In this document: positions 45,412 through 53,942 of the stretch, one piece after another
Layout: each line of letters opens with the position of its first letter
Position numbering within the stretch: the stretch's first letter is position 1
Assembly (NCBI RefSeq): GCF_947258575.1
Contig: NZ_CAMYIV010000011.1
Span: forward strand, 372,001-436,000
Reading direction: 5' to 3'
DNA length: 64,000 nucleotides
DNA from: an uncultured Alcanivorax sp.
GTDB lineage: Bacteria > Pseudomonadota > Gammaproteobacteria > Pseudomonadales > Alcanivoracaceae
Notes under the pieces: model-generated
What the model was told of the DNA's origin: nothing
Database searches by the model: none
What the model saw: the letters and a program-made list of their open reading frames with translations, nothing else
Translations under genes and position numbers: made by a program

Positions 45412-46448
45412 GAGTCACCCCCTTGTTTGGCGCTGTTGGTGCCCCGGTTCGCCTTGTTGTGCCCGTAGGTCCGTGGCTGGGTGTAGTAATCGATAAAGGG
45501 GGCGCACAGGTTAAGCAGCAGCACCGAGAACGCCACCGCATCCGGGTAGCCGCCAAAGCTGCGGATCACCCAGATCAGCACACCGATCAGCGCTGCATAG
45601 ATCAGCCGGCCGCTGCGGCTGGTGGCGGCGCTCACCGGGTCGGTGGCGATAAAGAAGGCGCCCAGCATGGCGCCGCCGGAGAATATCTGGAACATCGGGT
45701 CGGAAAACCGCACCGGGTCGATCAGCCAGGCGACCAGGGCGGGCAGCGCCAGGCCGCCCAGAAAGCCCACCGGGATATGCCAGGTAATGATCTTGCGGCT
45801 GATCAGATACAGGCCGCCCAGCAAGAAGGCCAGGTTCAACCATTCCCAGCCCAGCCCGGCAAACTGGCCATGCAGGATGCTGTGGCTGGCCAGTTCGCTC
45901 TCGTTGCCGGCCCAGGTGCGGAAGGTATCCAGGGGCGTGGCGCCGCTCAGGCCGTCCACCGGCAACTGGCCGGTAAACAGCTGCCAGCTTTGCGCCAGGC
46001 TGGGCGCTTCGCCGGGGGCGATCCACTGGGTCATGGCCACCGGGAACGAAATCAACAGCAGCACATAGCCGACCATGGCCGGGTTGAACGGGTTCATGCC
46101 CAGGCCACCGTAGAGCTGCTTGGCAACGATAATGGCAAAGCCCACCCCGATCAGGGTCAGCCACCAGGGGGAGGTGGGCGGCAGGGCCAGGGCCAGCAGC
46201 ACGGCGGTGAGCACCGCACTGTAGTCCTTCAGGTAGAAGGCAACCGGACGACCGCGGGCTTTCAGGATCAGCGCCTCACTGACCAGTGCCACCACCACGG
46301 CCCACAGCACATTGATCACCGTGCCCCAGCCAAACAGCCAGGTCAGTACCGCCAGGCCGGGCAGGGTGGCGTAAATCACCTGGCGCATGAAGGCACCGGT
46401 GTTGTTGCTCACCGTGGTGTGGGGCGAGGTTGAAGAGATCAGTGCCAT
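45408..46448 (-). CDS. rsxD: Rnf/Rsx complex subunit D
   Basis: A 346-residue membrane subunit (NqrB/RnfD family) with about ten helices. The covalent FMN motif is GLSGATPLDTFR, and the N-terminal block is SPHTTVSNNTGAFMRQVIYA. GGLGMNPFNPAMVGYVLL is also conserved. Start and stop overlap the neighbouring genes (ATGA junctions), so the operon is translationally coupled. Confidence 0.95.
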   Translation of the reverse strand: MALISSTSPHTTVSNNTGAFMRQVIYATLPGLAVLTWLFGWGTVINVLWAVVVALVSEALILKARGRPVAFYLKDYSAVLTAVLLALALPPTSPWWLTLIGVGFAIIVAKQLYGGLGMNPFNPAMVGYVLLLISFPVAMTQWIAPGEAPSLAQSWQLFTGQLPVDGLSGATPLDTFRTWAGNESELASHSILHGQFAGLGWEWLNLAFLLGGLYLISRKIITWHIPVGFLGGLALPALVAWLIDPVRFSDPMFQIFSGGAMLGAFFIATDPVSAATSRSGRLIYAALIGVLIWVIRSFGGYPDAVAFSVLLLNLCAPFIDYYTQPRTYGHNKANRGTNSAKQGGDS

Positions 46449-49333
46449 CAGTCTTGCAGTCCTTGTTCTTCTACCGCCTGCTTGAGCGCCATGCGGGCGA
46501 TCTGGGCTTCCGCCTCCAGGGCCTGTAATTCGGAACTGAGGGCTTCCAGAGTGTCTTCCGAGGCGCTATCGCGCTGTTGTTCGAGCTCGCGCTGTTTGTC
46601 GCCAAGGGCACTTTCTGCCCGGGCGGCTTCCAACTTGAGGGTTTTCAGGTCCTTGCCGGTGTGAGCGCGGATATCCGCCTTGGCTTCTTCCACCAACGCA
46701 TCCAGGGCATCGCGGGCCACGTCGGCCTTGCCCTTCAGCTTGTCCACTTTGCGCTCCATGGCATTGAGCTCTTCGGCGGGAATATCGCCGTTACGCTCGC
46801 CGCGCTCCAGGGCGGCATGGGCTTCCTTGTACTGTTTGTGGGCCATGTTGTAGGCGGTTTTCAGGGCCTTGAGCCGCTTCTGGCGCTTGGCAGCCACCTC
46901 TGGATCTACCGCCGTCAGAGCCTGCGGGGCCTCGGTTTCCGGGGCTTTGGGGGTATCCGTGGGGGCCGGTGGTGTTTTGGGTGTAGCCGGCGCGGGGGCG
47001 GAGGCTTTTGCTTCGCGGAGCTCGGCTTTCCAGTGATCGGCCTCGGCTTTCAGGCGATCCGCTTCGGCGCGCAACTCGGCAGCGTTGTCGGCCCCGTTCT
47101 CGTCGGCCTCTTTGGCGGCTTTGACGGCGGCCTTGTAGGTGGAGGAGACCTCGCCCACTTTTGTCTTCAGGTCGGCCAGCGGGTCGGCTGGTGCTGCGGC
47201 AGGTGCCGGAGTGGGCGTAGCCGGCGCATTGGCCTTGGCGTCGCGCAGGTCGGCCTTGAGCTGGTCCGCCCTGGCTTTCAGTTCGTCCGCCTGGCTGCGG
47301 AGTTCGGCAGCGTTGTCGGCGCCGTTTTCTTCCGCTTCCTTGGCCGCTTTCACCGCTGCCTTGTAGGCGGAAGAGGCGTCACCCACCTGTTTCTTCAGGT
47401 CTGCCACCGGGTCAGCCTGGGGCGCTGCTGCCGGGGTGGCGGGGGCGCTGGCCTTGGCGTCACGCAGTTCCGCCTTGAGTTTGTCGGCGGCGGCCTTGAG
47501 CTCATCGGCTTTGGCGCGTAGCTCGGCGGCGTTGTCGTCGCCATTGGCTTCCGCTTCCTTGGCGGCTTTCACCGCCGTTTTGTAGGCAGTGGACGCCTCG
47601 CCAACCTGCTTCTTCAGATTGCCTACCAGGTCTTCTGCCGGTGCGGCGGCGGGGCCCGCATCCTTGGCGTCACGCACGGTGGCCTTGGCCTTGTCGGCCT
47701 CGGCTTTCAGGCGATCCACTTCGGCTTTCAGTTCATCGATGTTGTCGGCGCCTTCCGCCTCGGCGGCTTTAGCCGCTTTCACGGCAGCCTTATAGGCCTT
47801 GGAGGCGTCCAGGGACGCCTGTTTGAGGGCGGCCGTGTCGACTGAGGGTGCGCTGGTCTCGACTTTCTTCTTGCGGTTGGCTTCCAGCCGCGCCTGACGA
47901 CGGGCTTCTTTCTCGGCCTTTTCCGCTTCGATGCGGGCCTGGCGGGCTTCAAAGCGCTGGCGGGCCTTGTCGGCTTTTACCTGTTCCGCTGCCTGTTGGC
48001 GCACTTCTGCCTTGGCATAGCGGTAGTACTGCACCAGCGGGATATGGCTGGGGCACACATAGGCACAGGCGCCGCACTCGATGCAGTCCATCAGGTTATG
48101 GTGCTGGGCCTTTTCCAGATCGTCGTTCTTGGCGTGCCAGTAGAGCTGCTGGGGCAGCAGATTGGCCGGGCACACGTCGGCACAGGAGCCGCAGCGAATG
48201 CAGGGCTGTTCCGGCGGTGGCTCGGGCAGTTCTTCCAGGGTGGCGGCGATGATGCAGTTGGTGGTTTTCACCACCGGCACTGCCGGGTTGTGCAGGGTGA
48301 AGCCCATCATCGGGCCGCCCATGACCAGGCGGCCGATATTGTCCGGGTCTACGCCGCCATGCAGCAGCAGATCGCGTACCGGGGTGCCCAGTAGCACCTC
48401 CATATTGCCCGGCTGGCTCACGCCTTCGCCGGTGAGCGTGGTCACCCGCGAGAGCAGGGGCTCGCCGTCGATCACCGCTCGCTTGATGGCGTAGGCGGTG
48501 CCCACGTTCTGGCACACCACACCCACCTTTGCCGGTAGCTGGCCGCTTTTCACTTCCTTGCCGGTGAGCAGCTGAATCAGCTGTTTTTCGCCGCCGGAGG
48601 GGTACTTGGTGGGCACTACCCGCACGTCGATGTCGCAGCCCTTGCAGGCTCGCTTGATGGCGGAGATGGCGTCGGGCTTGTTGTCCTCGATGCCGATCAG
48701 GGTGCGGCGCGGATTGAGCAGGTATTGCAGGATGTTGATGCCGGCAATGATCTCGTCGGCGCGCTCGCGCATCAGGCGGTCGTCGGCGGTGATGTAGGGC
48801 TCGCACTCCACCGCATTGATCACCAGTTCTTCCACTCGCTGGTGGTCGCCCAGGTTCACCTTGATGCTGGTGGGGAAGCCGGCGCCACCCATGCCGGCGA
48901 TGCCCGCATGGCGGATGGTGTCCACCAGTTCGCCGGGGCTGCGCTCGGTGTAGTCGGCCACACCGGTGTGCTCGATCCATTCATCCTTGCCGTCGGTGTC
49001 GATGACGATACAGATGGCATCCATCCCGGACGGGTGCTGAATAGCGCGCGGGCCGATGGCGTTGACGGTGCCGGAGGTGGGGGCATGAATGGCCGCGCTC
49101 ACCGCGCCGCTGGGCTCGGCAATCATCTGGCCTTTCAGGACTCGCTCACCGGGTTCCACCAGCGGTTTGGCCGGGGCGCCGATGTGCATGTTCAGTGGCA
49201 GTATCAGCTGCGCCGGCATCGGGCCGGGGACAATGGCGGTGCCGTTGGAAAGCGCTTTCCTTTCCGGCGGGTGAATACCGCCGTGGAAGTCGTAGACCTT
49301 GCGGCTGCGCGAACTGAACAGGGTACGAATCAC
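46448..49333 (-). CDS. rsxC: Rnf/Rsx complex subunit C with expanded repeat tail
   Basis: The NADH/ferredoxin-side subunit of the complex. Residues 1-about 445 are the conserved part: an N-terminal GGIHPPERK segment, the NADH/FMN-binding domain ([15 protein letters not shown]) and two [4Fe-4S] clusters ([34 protein letters not shown]). From about residue 450 a charged helical stretch begins. At about 500-780 there are four copies of a 70-76-residue Ala/Lys/Glu/Asp repeat, followed by another coiled coil. At 961 residues it is longer than E. coli RsxC (about 740). The start is GTG 49333, overlapping the rsxB stop. Confidence 0.95.
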   Translation of the reverse strand: MIRTLFSSRSRKVYDFHGGIHPPERKALSNGTAIVPGPMPAQLILPLNMHIGAPAKPLVEPGERVLKGQMIAEPSGAVSAAIHAPTSGTVNAIGPRAIQHPSGMDAICIVIDTDGKDEWIEHTGVADYTERSPGELVDTIRHAGIAGMGGAGFPTSIKVNLGDHQRVEELVINAVECEPYITADDRLMRERADEIIAGINILQYLLNPRRTLIGIEDNKPDAISAIKRACKGCDIDVRVVPTKYPSGGEKQLIQLLTGKEVKSGQLPAKVGVVCQNVGTAYAIKRAVIDGEPLLSRVTTLTGEGVSQPGNMEVLLGTPVRDLLLHGGVDPDNIGRLVMGGPMMGFTLHNPAVPVVKTTNCIIAATLEELPEPPPEQPCIRCGSCADVCPANLLPQQLYWHAKNDDLEKAQHHNLMDCIECGACAYVCPSHIPLVQYYRYAKAEVRQQAAEQVKADKARQRFEARQARIEAEKAEKEARRQARLEANRKKKVETSAPSVDTAALKQASLDASKAYKAAVKAAKAAEAEGADNIDELKAEVDRLKAEADKAKATVRDAKDAGPAAAPAEDLVGNLKKQVGEASTAYKTAVKAAKEAEANGDDNAAELRAKADELKAAADKLKAELRDAKASAPATPAAAPQADPVADLKKQVGDASSAYKAAVKAAKEAEENGADNAAELRSQADELKARADQLKADLRDAKANAPATPTPAPAAAPADPLADLKTKVGEVSSTYKAAVKAAKEADENGADNAAELRAEADRLKAEADHWKAELREAKASAPAPATPKTPPAPTDTPKAPETEAPQALTAVDPEVAAKRQKRLKALKTAYNMAHKQYKEAHAALERGERNGDIPAEELNAMERKVDKLKGKADVARDALDALVEEAKADIRAHTGKDLKTLKLEAARAESALGDKQRELEQQRDSASEDTLEALSSELQALEAEAQIARMALKQAVEEQGLQD
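46990..47830 (-). repeat. Four tandem coding repeats in the RsxC tail
   Basis: The module Y-K-x-A-V-K-A-A-K-x-A-E-x-x-G-x-D-N ... ELRDAKA ... P/A linker ... LKKQVG recurs four times. At DNA level the GTTGTCG landmarks lie at 47084, 47312, 47531 and 47741, spaced 228, 219 and 210 bases, all multiples of three. The near-identity of the copies at DNA level suggests recent expansion. Confidence 0.85.
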
Positions 49334-49914
49334 AGGTTCACCACTTCAATACGGCTGTCCGGGCGCTCGCCGATACCGGCCGGGCGGTTCCAGCCCCAGG
49401 TCTGCAGGGTGGGCTTCACTTCCACCATGTCGATGCAGTCCACCGGGCAGGGCTCCACGCACAGGTCGCAGCCGGTGCATTCGTCCACGATCACCGTGTG
49501 CATCAGCTTGGCAGCGCCGACGATGGCATCCACCGGGCAGGCCTGGATGCACTTGGTACAGCCAATGCACTCGTCTTCGCGGATATAGGCCACCTTGGGG
49601 ATGTCCGCATCCTCGGCGCCTTCGTCATCCAGGGTCAGCTCGTCACGGCCGAGCAGGTCGGTGAGCGAATCCACGGTGTCCTGACCGCCTGGCGGGCAGC
49701 GGTTGTGGTCTTCGCCCTCGGCAATGGCTTCGGCGTAGGGGCGACAGCCCGGGTGCCCGCACTGGCCACACTGGGTTTGCGGCAAAAGTGAATCGATCTG
49801 GTCGACAATGGGGTCGCCCTCGACCTTGAATTTCTCCGAGGCAAAGCCCAATACCGCGCCGAACACGGCGGCCAGGGCAAGCAGGGCGGCCACGGCAATC
49901 AGTACAGCGGTCAT
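49330..49914 (-). CDS. rsxB: Rnf/Rsx complex subunit B (ferredoxin subunit)
   Basis: A 194-residue subunit with an N-terminal membrane helix, a four-Cys cluster domain (CGQCGHPGC ... CPPGG) and two ferredoxin-type motifs ([28 protein letters not shown]), giving three predicted [4Fe-4S] clusters. It overlaps rsxA by 4 bases and rsxC by 4 bases. Confidence 0.96.
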   Translation of the reverse strand: MTAVLIAVAALLALAAVFGAVLGFASEKFKVEGDPIVDQIDSLLPQTQCGQCGHPGCRPYAEAIAEGEDHNRCPPGGQDTVDSLTDLLGRDELTLDDEGAEDADIPKVAYIREDECIGCTKCIQACPVDAIVGAAKLMHTVIVDECTGCDLCVEPCPVDCIDMVEVKPTLQTWGWNRPAGIGERPDSRIEVVNL

Positions 49915-50495
49915 AACTTGATCAGCCCGGAAAAGCCCATGAAGGCCAGCGACATCAGGCCGGCGGTGATCAGGCCGATGCTGGGGCCACGGAACGCTTC
50001 CGGCACATCGGCCACGGCAATACGCTCACGCATGGCGGCAAACAGCACCAGCACCAGGGAAAAGCCCAGCGCCGCGCCCAGCCCGTAGGTGAGCGATGAC
50101 ATAAAGGTGGCATCTTCCTGGCGTACATTCAGCAGTGCCACACCCAGCACCGCACAGTTAGAGGTGATCAGCGGCAGGAACACGCCCAGCACCCGATAGA
50201 GCAGGGGGCTGGCCTTCTTCACGAACATCTCGGTGAACTGTACCGCCACGGCGATCACCAGAATAAAGCTGATGGTGCGCAGGTACTCCAGCTCGAAGGG
50301 CACCAGAATATAGGCCCAGGTCAGGTAGGCGAGCACGGACGACAATGTCAGCACAAAGGTGGTCGCCAGGGACATGCCCATGGCGGTCTCGATCTTGTTG
50401 GAGACCCCCATAAAGGGACACAGCCCCAGGAACTGCACCAGGACAAAATTGTTTACCAGCACAGCGCTGATCAGAATCAGGACGTACTCTGTCAT
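49911..50495 (-). CDS. rsxA: Rnf/Rsx complex subunit A
   Basis: A 194-residue membrane subunit homologous to NqrE, with six hydrophobic helices. The conserved motifs [19 protein letters not shown] and [18 protein letters not shown] carry the Cys residues thought to hold an intramembrane iron centre. It is the first gene of rsxABCDGE. The complex couples NADH-ferredoxin redox chemistry to an ion gradient and, in enterics, keeps SoxR reduced. Confidence 0.96.
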   Translation of the reverse strand: MTEYVLILISAVLVNNFVLVQFLGLCPFMGVSNKIETAMGMSLATTFVLTLSSVLAYLTWAYILVPFELEYLRTISFILVIAVAVQFTEMFVKKASPLLYRVLGVFLPLITSNCAVLGVALLNVRQEDATFMSSLTYGLGAALGFSLVLVLFAAMRERIAVADVPEAFRGPSIGLITAGLMSLAFMGFSGLIKL

Positions 50496-50776
50496 GTGAT
50501 CGTGGCTCGCTTGCCGAAGAATAGGGGTTAAACGCTGTGTTTACAGGGCGTTAAGGGCGCATAGTATGAGGCAGCGCCCCGGTTGGCTCAAGAATGATAA
50601 TGCATAAGCTTACTTGACTGCAGACGACAGTCATTGACTGCGAATTAACCAGTTGATGCCCCTTTTGCCATGCTTTTTGCCCCGGACGGTTGCGGCGCTG
50701 CCAGCAATCCAGTATCCAAGGCAGACAATAACGCGACGAGACCGGCCAGCGCCGGTTGCTGCAGAGGTGACCCCCA

Positions 50777-51913
50777 GTGACAGATTTGCCCCGTGACTTT
50801 GACCGAGACGGCCTGCTTGAGTATTCCGTGGTTTTCACCGACCGCTCCCTGAACCACATGTCCCAGCGTTTCCAGCAGGTGATGCGGGATATTTCCAGCA
50901 ACCTGAAGCAGGTCTACAACGCCCACTCGGTTACCGTGGTGCCCGGTGGCGGCAGCTTCGGCATGGAAGCAGTGGCCCGTCAGTTCGCCACCGCCCAGCA
51001 TTGCCTGGTGATCCGTAACGGCTTCTTCAGCTTCCGCTGGAGCCAGATCTTTGAGATGGGCAGCATCCCGTCCAAAGAGACCGTATTGAAGGCCGCCCCC
51101 ATCAGCGACCAGCCCCAGGCACCGTTCGCCCCGGCACCCATTGAGCAGGTGGTCGATACCATCAAGGCCGAAAAGCCGGCCATGGTGTTCGCCCCCCATG
51201 TGGAAACCGCCTCCGGCATCATCCTGCCGGACGACTACCTGAAACAGGTGGCCGATGCCGTACACAGCGTGGGCGGCCTGTTCGTACTGGACTGCATTGC
51301 TTCCGGCACCATCTGGGTGGACATGAAAAAGGTCGGTGTGGACGTACTGATCAGCGCCCCCCAGAAAGGCTGGAGCTCCTCGCCCTGTAGCGCCCTGGTG
51401 ATGCTCAGCGAAGCCGCCGACCAGCGCCTGCACGAAACCACCAGCACCAGCTTCGCCTGCGACCTGCGCAAATGGCGCGACATCATGATCGCCTATGAAA
51501 ACGGCGGCCATGCCTACCACGCCACCATGCCCACCGATGCCCTGCGCGGCTTCCGTGACACCATGCTGGAAACCATGAAAGAAGGCCTCACCGCCGTGAA
51601 GGAACGCCAGTGGAAACTGGGCACCGCCGTGCGCGAGCTGATGGCGAAGCACGGCTTCGCCAGCGTCGCCGCCCCCGGCTTCGAAGCCCCCGGCGTAGTG
51701 GTGTCCTACACCGACAACGACACCATCAAGAGCGGCGCCGCCTTCGTCCAGCTCGGCTTGCAGACGGCCGGGGGCGTGCCCCTTATGTGCGACGAACCGG
51801 CAGACTTCAAGACCTTCCGCGTGGGCCTGTTCGGCCTGGACAAGCTGGGGGATGTGGATGCGGCGGTGGCGCGGCTGGAGGCGGCGTTGAATCAGTTAAC
51901 AGTTAACAGTTAA
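50777..51913 (+). CDS. Class V aminotransferase (alanine-glyoxylate/serine-pyruvate type)
   Basis: A 378-residue PLP enzyme of fold type I. The PLP-binding lysine is K197 in LISAPQKGWSSSP; the cofactor Asp is in LFVLDCIASGTIW, and the N-terminal Gly-rich loop is VVPGGGSFGMEAVARQF. It starts at GTG 50777 with GAGGTGA upstream. The last residues (QLTVNS) and the stop codon are encoded by a heptad repeat array, so the natural C-terminus has been replaced or extended. It is divergent from rsxA with a 281-base spacer that shows no gene. Donor and acceptor are uncertain. Confidence 0.88.
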   Translation: MTDLPRDFDRDGLLEYSVVFTDRSLNHMSQRFQQVMRDISSNLKQVYNAHSVTVVPGGGSFGMEAVARQFATAQHCLVIRNGFFSFRWSQIFEMGSIPSKETVLKAAPISDQPQAPFAPAPIEQVVDTIKAEKPAMVFAPHVETASGIILPDDYLKQVADAVHSVGGLFVLDCIASGTIWVDMKKVGVDVLISAPQKGWSSSPCSALVMLSEAADQRLHETTSTSFACDLRKWRDIMIAYENGGHAYHATMPTDALRGFRDTMLETMKEGLTAVKERQWKLGTAVRELMAKHGFASVAAPGFEAPGVVVSYTDNDTIKSGAAFVQLGLQTAGGVPLMCDEPADFKTFRVGLFGLDKLGDVDAAVARLEAALNQLTVNS

Positions 51914-51960
51914 TAGTTAATAGTTAATAGTTAATAGTTAATAGTTAATAGTTAACAGCG
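51894..51960. repeat. Long single-armed heptad array (AGTTAAY family)
   Basis: Nine consecutive units: two AGTTAAC, six AGTTAAT, one AGTTAAC, then AGCG. It starts within the aminotransferase reading frame and supplies its stop codon. No inverted right arm is seen. It is the longest and most uniform array in the window, so a likely site of copy-number variation. Confidence 0.88.
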
Positions 51961-52031
51961 GAAAGCCGGTAAAGCGATGGCTAGCCTGATTCTGAGGTTC
52001 TGTATCGGCTTGATGCTTGGGGTTTGTTCAA

Positions 52032-52071
52032 GCCCTTCTCCCCTTGCGGGAGAGGGGCTGGGGAGAGGGGG
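52032..52071. repeat. CCCTTCTCCC/GGGAGAGGGG palindromic repeat
   Basis: A stem-loop of the widespread CCCTCTCCC...GGGAGAGGG type, followed by GGCTGGGGAGAGGGGG. Read through in frame it gives the well-known spurious peptide SPLAGEGLGRGG. It lies upstream of the lipase start. Confidence 0.8.
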
Positions 52072-52102
52072 AACGGCCTTGCTGAATAAAGAGGGCGCAA
52101 CA

Positions 52103-52753
52103 ATGAAAACCCAGAACCCTCAATGCGTCATCCTGCTCCATGGCCTGGCCAGAACTGCCCACGCCATGAAGAAAATGGAAAAGGCCCTGGTGAACACCGG
52201 CTACACCGTAGTGAACCAGGGCTACCCCTCCACCAAAAAAGACATCCAGACCCTCGCCGCAGAGACTCTGCCCAAAGCCCTGGCTAAATGCCCGGCCACC
52301 GGCACCATTCATTTCGTCACCCACTCAATGGGCGGCATCCTGCTACGCCAGTACCTCAGCCAGCACACCATCGAGAGAATGGGCCGCACCGTCATGCTCG
52401 GCCCGCCCAACCAGGGCAGTGAAGTGGTGGACAGTCTGGGTGACTGGGCCCCGTTCCAGTGGTTCAACGGCCCCGCCGGCAGCCAGATGGGCACAGGCCC
52501 CGACAGCGTCCCCAACCAGCTCGGCCCTGTGGACTTTCCCCTGGGCGTCATCGCCGGTAGCGACACCATCAACTTTCTGCTCTCCACCCAATTACCTGGC
52601 CCCAATGACGGCAAGGTCACCGTGGAAAGAACCAAGGTCGAGGGCATGCAGGACCATCTGGTCTTGCCGGTGACGCACCCGTTCATGATGCGTAATGGGG
52701 AGGTGATTGAGCAGGTGAAGGCATTCCTGGCAACGGGGGCGTTCAGCAAATAG
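52103..52753 (+). CDS. Small alpha/beta-hydrolase (lipase-like)
   Basis: A 216-residue hydrolase without signal peptide. The oxyanion region is VILLHGLART near the N-terminus and the nucleophile S75 is in THSMGGILL. A probable catalytic His is near the C-terminus (DHLVLPVTHPFMM). The frame is open to 51977, but that extension translates a palindromic repeat (52032-52071), so ATG 52103 with GAGGG upstream is preferred. It resembles short PGAP1/LipA-like esterases. The substrate is unknown. Confidence 0.82.
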   Translation: MKTQNPQCVILLHGLARTAHAMKKMEKALVNTGYTVVNQGYPSTKKDIQTLAAETLPKALAKCPATGTIHFVTHSMGGILLRQYLSQHTIERMGRTVMLGPPNQGSEVVDSLGDWAPFQWFNGPAGSQMGTGPDSVPNQLGPVDFPLGVIAGSDTINFLLSTQLPGPNDGKVTVERTKVEGMQDHLVLPVTHPFMMRNGEVIEQVKAFLATGAFSK

Positions 52754-52770
52754 GGATTGCGATTCCCCTT

Positions 52771-52792
52771 TTCAACGGAAGCTTCCGTTGAA
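52771..52792 (+). terminator. 22-bp perfect palindrome after the lipase gene
   Basis: TTCAACGGAAGCTTCCGTTGAA is its own reverse complement. It is flanked by CCCCTT and a G-rich right side (AAAGGG) that can extend the stem. It lies 17 bases behind the lipase stop. It may terminate transcription, although no T run follows. Confidence 0.5.
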
Positions 52793-52863
52793 CCCGGAAA
52801 GGGAAATGCCAACATGTTGATTTAGTGGGGCTTTGGTTTTTCTGTCTCCGAGTTCAAAGGAAA

Positions 52864-52997
52864 GGAGTTATAAGGAAGGTTCCGCATAACTCCGTGTAGG
52901 AAATTGGCTATAGCCTGCCAAACGATTGTTATGGCAGGATTTTTTTCTGGTGCGGGGGTACGGTTCCAGAGTTATACGGAACCGGGTTATGCGGAAC
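52864..52997. repeat. Repeated GRGTTATNNGGAA motifs around a terminator hairpin
   Basis: GAGTTATAAGGAA (52865-52877), GAGTTATACGGAA (52970-52982) and GGGTTATGCGGAA (52984-52996) are direct copies. GTTCCGCATAAC (52879-52890) is an exact inverted copy of GTTATGCGGAAC (52986-52997). Between them CCTGCCA/TGGCAGG (52914-52938) with a following T7 looks like a terminator. The rest of the gap up to 53032 holds the motif GTTAGGC (53015-53021), an integron core-site sequence. No gene is seen. Confidence 0.6.
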
Positions 52998-53032
52998 GTT
53001 CTAATTAATATGCTGTTAGGCGATAAAGACGT

Positions 53033-53416
53033 ATGAGTGTTGAGCCACTAGCCGTCAAAGATGAAGAATCAGCTCATCCTATAGCAGGAAGCTGGCGGCC
53101 AGTCTTCCGAGCGGTTGTAAAAGCCTTTTCGGAGGATGACTTTGAGCTTTCTCGGGGAGTGGCCGGAGTGGCGCCAGTTGACTCGGGAATTGCCTCTCAA
53201 AACCGAGCATACGTCAGAAACTATGGCGAGCTCTTGGTGGAGTTGCCGGAAGATACATGGGCTACATCATGTGCGCAGTGGATGGGGAAGCATTGGGACG
53301 TTTTGGTTGACTTATATACTGAGGGCGAGGGAGCTAGCGATCTAGTTCTCACGGGCCAAATGAATGAACTGAACGGAAAGCCGCAATTTTCGGTGGGGCT
53401 TGTCTATGTTCCGTAA
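53033..53416 (+). CDS. Cassette-type hypothetical protein, 127 aa
   Basis: A soluble alpha/beta protein with SWRPVFRAVVKAFSEDDFEL, YVRNYGELLVELPEDTW and QWMGKHWDVLVDLYTEGEG. It resembles a family of small proteins often found in integron cassettes (I believe DUF7668, from memory). The function is unknown. It starts 11 bases after a GTTAGGC core-like sequence and is followed 17 bases later by an attC-like site. The base composition is less G+C-rich than the neighbouring chromosome. Confidence 0.7.
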   Translation: MSVEPLAVKDEESAHPIAGSWRPVFRAVVKAFSEDDFELSRGVAGVAPVDSGIASQNRAYVRNYGELLVELPEDTWATSCAQWMGKHWDVLVDLYTEGEGASDLVLTGQMNELNGKPQFSVGLVYVP

Positions 53417-53433
53417 CGCATCCGAACTGAGCC

Positions 53434-53520
53434 GCCTAACCAGCCAAAGCAGAGGGACACATTTTTGCTTCGCTGCGCTCAAAACGCAAATATGCGCCCC
53501 TGTTTGGGGCGTTAAAAGGC
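53434..53520 (+). other. attC-like recombination site (integron cassette boundary)
   Basis: It starts with the inverse core GCCTAAC (53434-53440) and ends with GGCGTTA (53508-53514) followed by AAAGGC. The reverse complement of the right end (TAACGCCCCAAAC-AGGGG) aligns with the left end (TAACCAGCCAAAGCAGAGGG), as expected for the imperfect arms of attC. The centre contains TTTTGCTTCGCTGCGCTCAAAA, typical of cassette attC sites. The last core bases depart from GTTRRRY because of an apparent insertion. Confidence 0.6.
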
Positions 53521-53527
53521 AATGCAA

Positions 53528-53839
53528 ATGAGCGATGAGGGTGACTATGTTGAATGTTGCGAGCATGGCAAGCAGCAGGCGACGTATGTTTGCCAGCATA
53601 TAGTGCAAAGTCTACGAGATGGAAAGCCGCGAGGATTCTGGTCTTCGGAAGAAAGTCCAGAGAACCCCCGTCCGGATTCTTGGTGTTCGGCCTGCGAGGA
53701 TGTCGCAAATCGCGTAGGCGAATGGAACGATGAATCTGAAGCGTTTGCTGGCGTAAAGCTGCTTTGTGGAGCCTGCTACGATAAAGCCAAGCAAATGAAC
53801 TTGGTTAACCGGAAGCGATGGTGGCAGCTATGGAAGTAA
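53528..53839 (+). CDS. Cys-rich small cassette protein, 103 aa
   Basis: A probable zinc-binding protein: VECCEHGKQQATYVCQHI, SWCSACEDVA and LLCGACYDKAKQ provide six to seven cysteines plus histidines in CxxH/CxxC-like spacing. The start is ATG 53528, eight bases after AAAAGG; the ATG at 53522 is too close. No family name is certain. It ends in a Trp/Lys-rich tail. It lies between two attC-like sites. Confidence 0.7.
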   Translation: MSDEGDYVECCEHGKQQATYVCQHIVQSLRDGKPRGFWSSEESPENPRPDSWCSACEDVANRVGEWNDESEAFAGVKLLCGACYDKAKQMNLVNRKRWWQLWK

Positions 53840-53842
53840 AAC

Positions 53843-53927
53843 CTTTTAGCAAGGCCAGGAACGGCGACGACTTTTCCGTTGCGGCTTCGCCTCCACTACA
53901 AAACCGAGCGTGCTGGCGGCGTTAAGT
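53843..53927 (+). other. Second attC-like site (weaker)
   Basis: It ends with GGCGTTAAGT, whose last seven bases GTTAAGT fit the core consensus GTTRRRY. The left end (CTTTTAGCAAGGCCAGGAACGG) partly mirrors the right end (reverse complement ACTTAACGCCGCCAGCACG). It lies exactly between the second and third small genes. Confidence 0.45.
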
Positions 53928-53942
53928 ATTTGAGGTGGGAAT

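Noticed and set aside
51894-51960. Possible CRISPR array
   Set aside because: Units are 7 bp and contiguous with no spacers, and no cas genes are present.
51977-52102. N-terminal extension of the lipase frame resembling a signal peptide followed by PSPLAGEGLGRGG
   Set aside because: The peptide is the translation of a palindromic intergenic repeat at 52032-52071; the homology of the hydrolase begins at ATG 52103, which has its own ribosome site.
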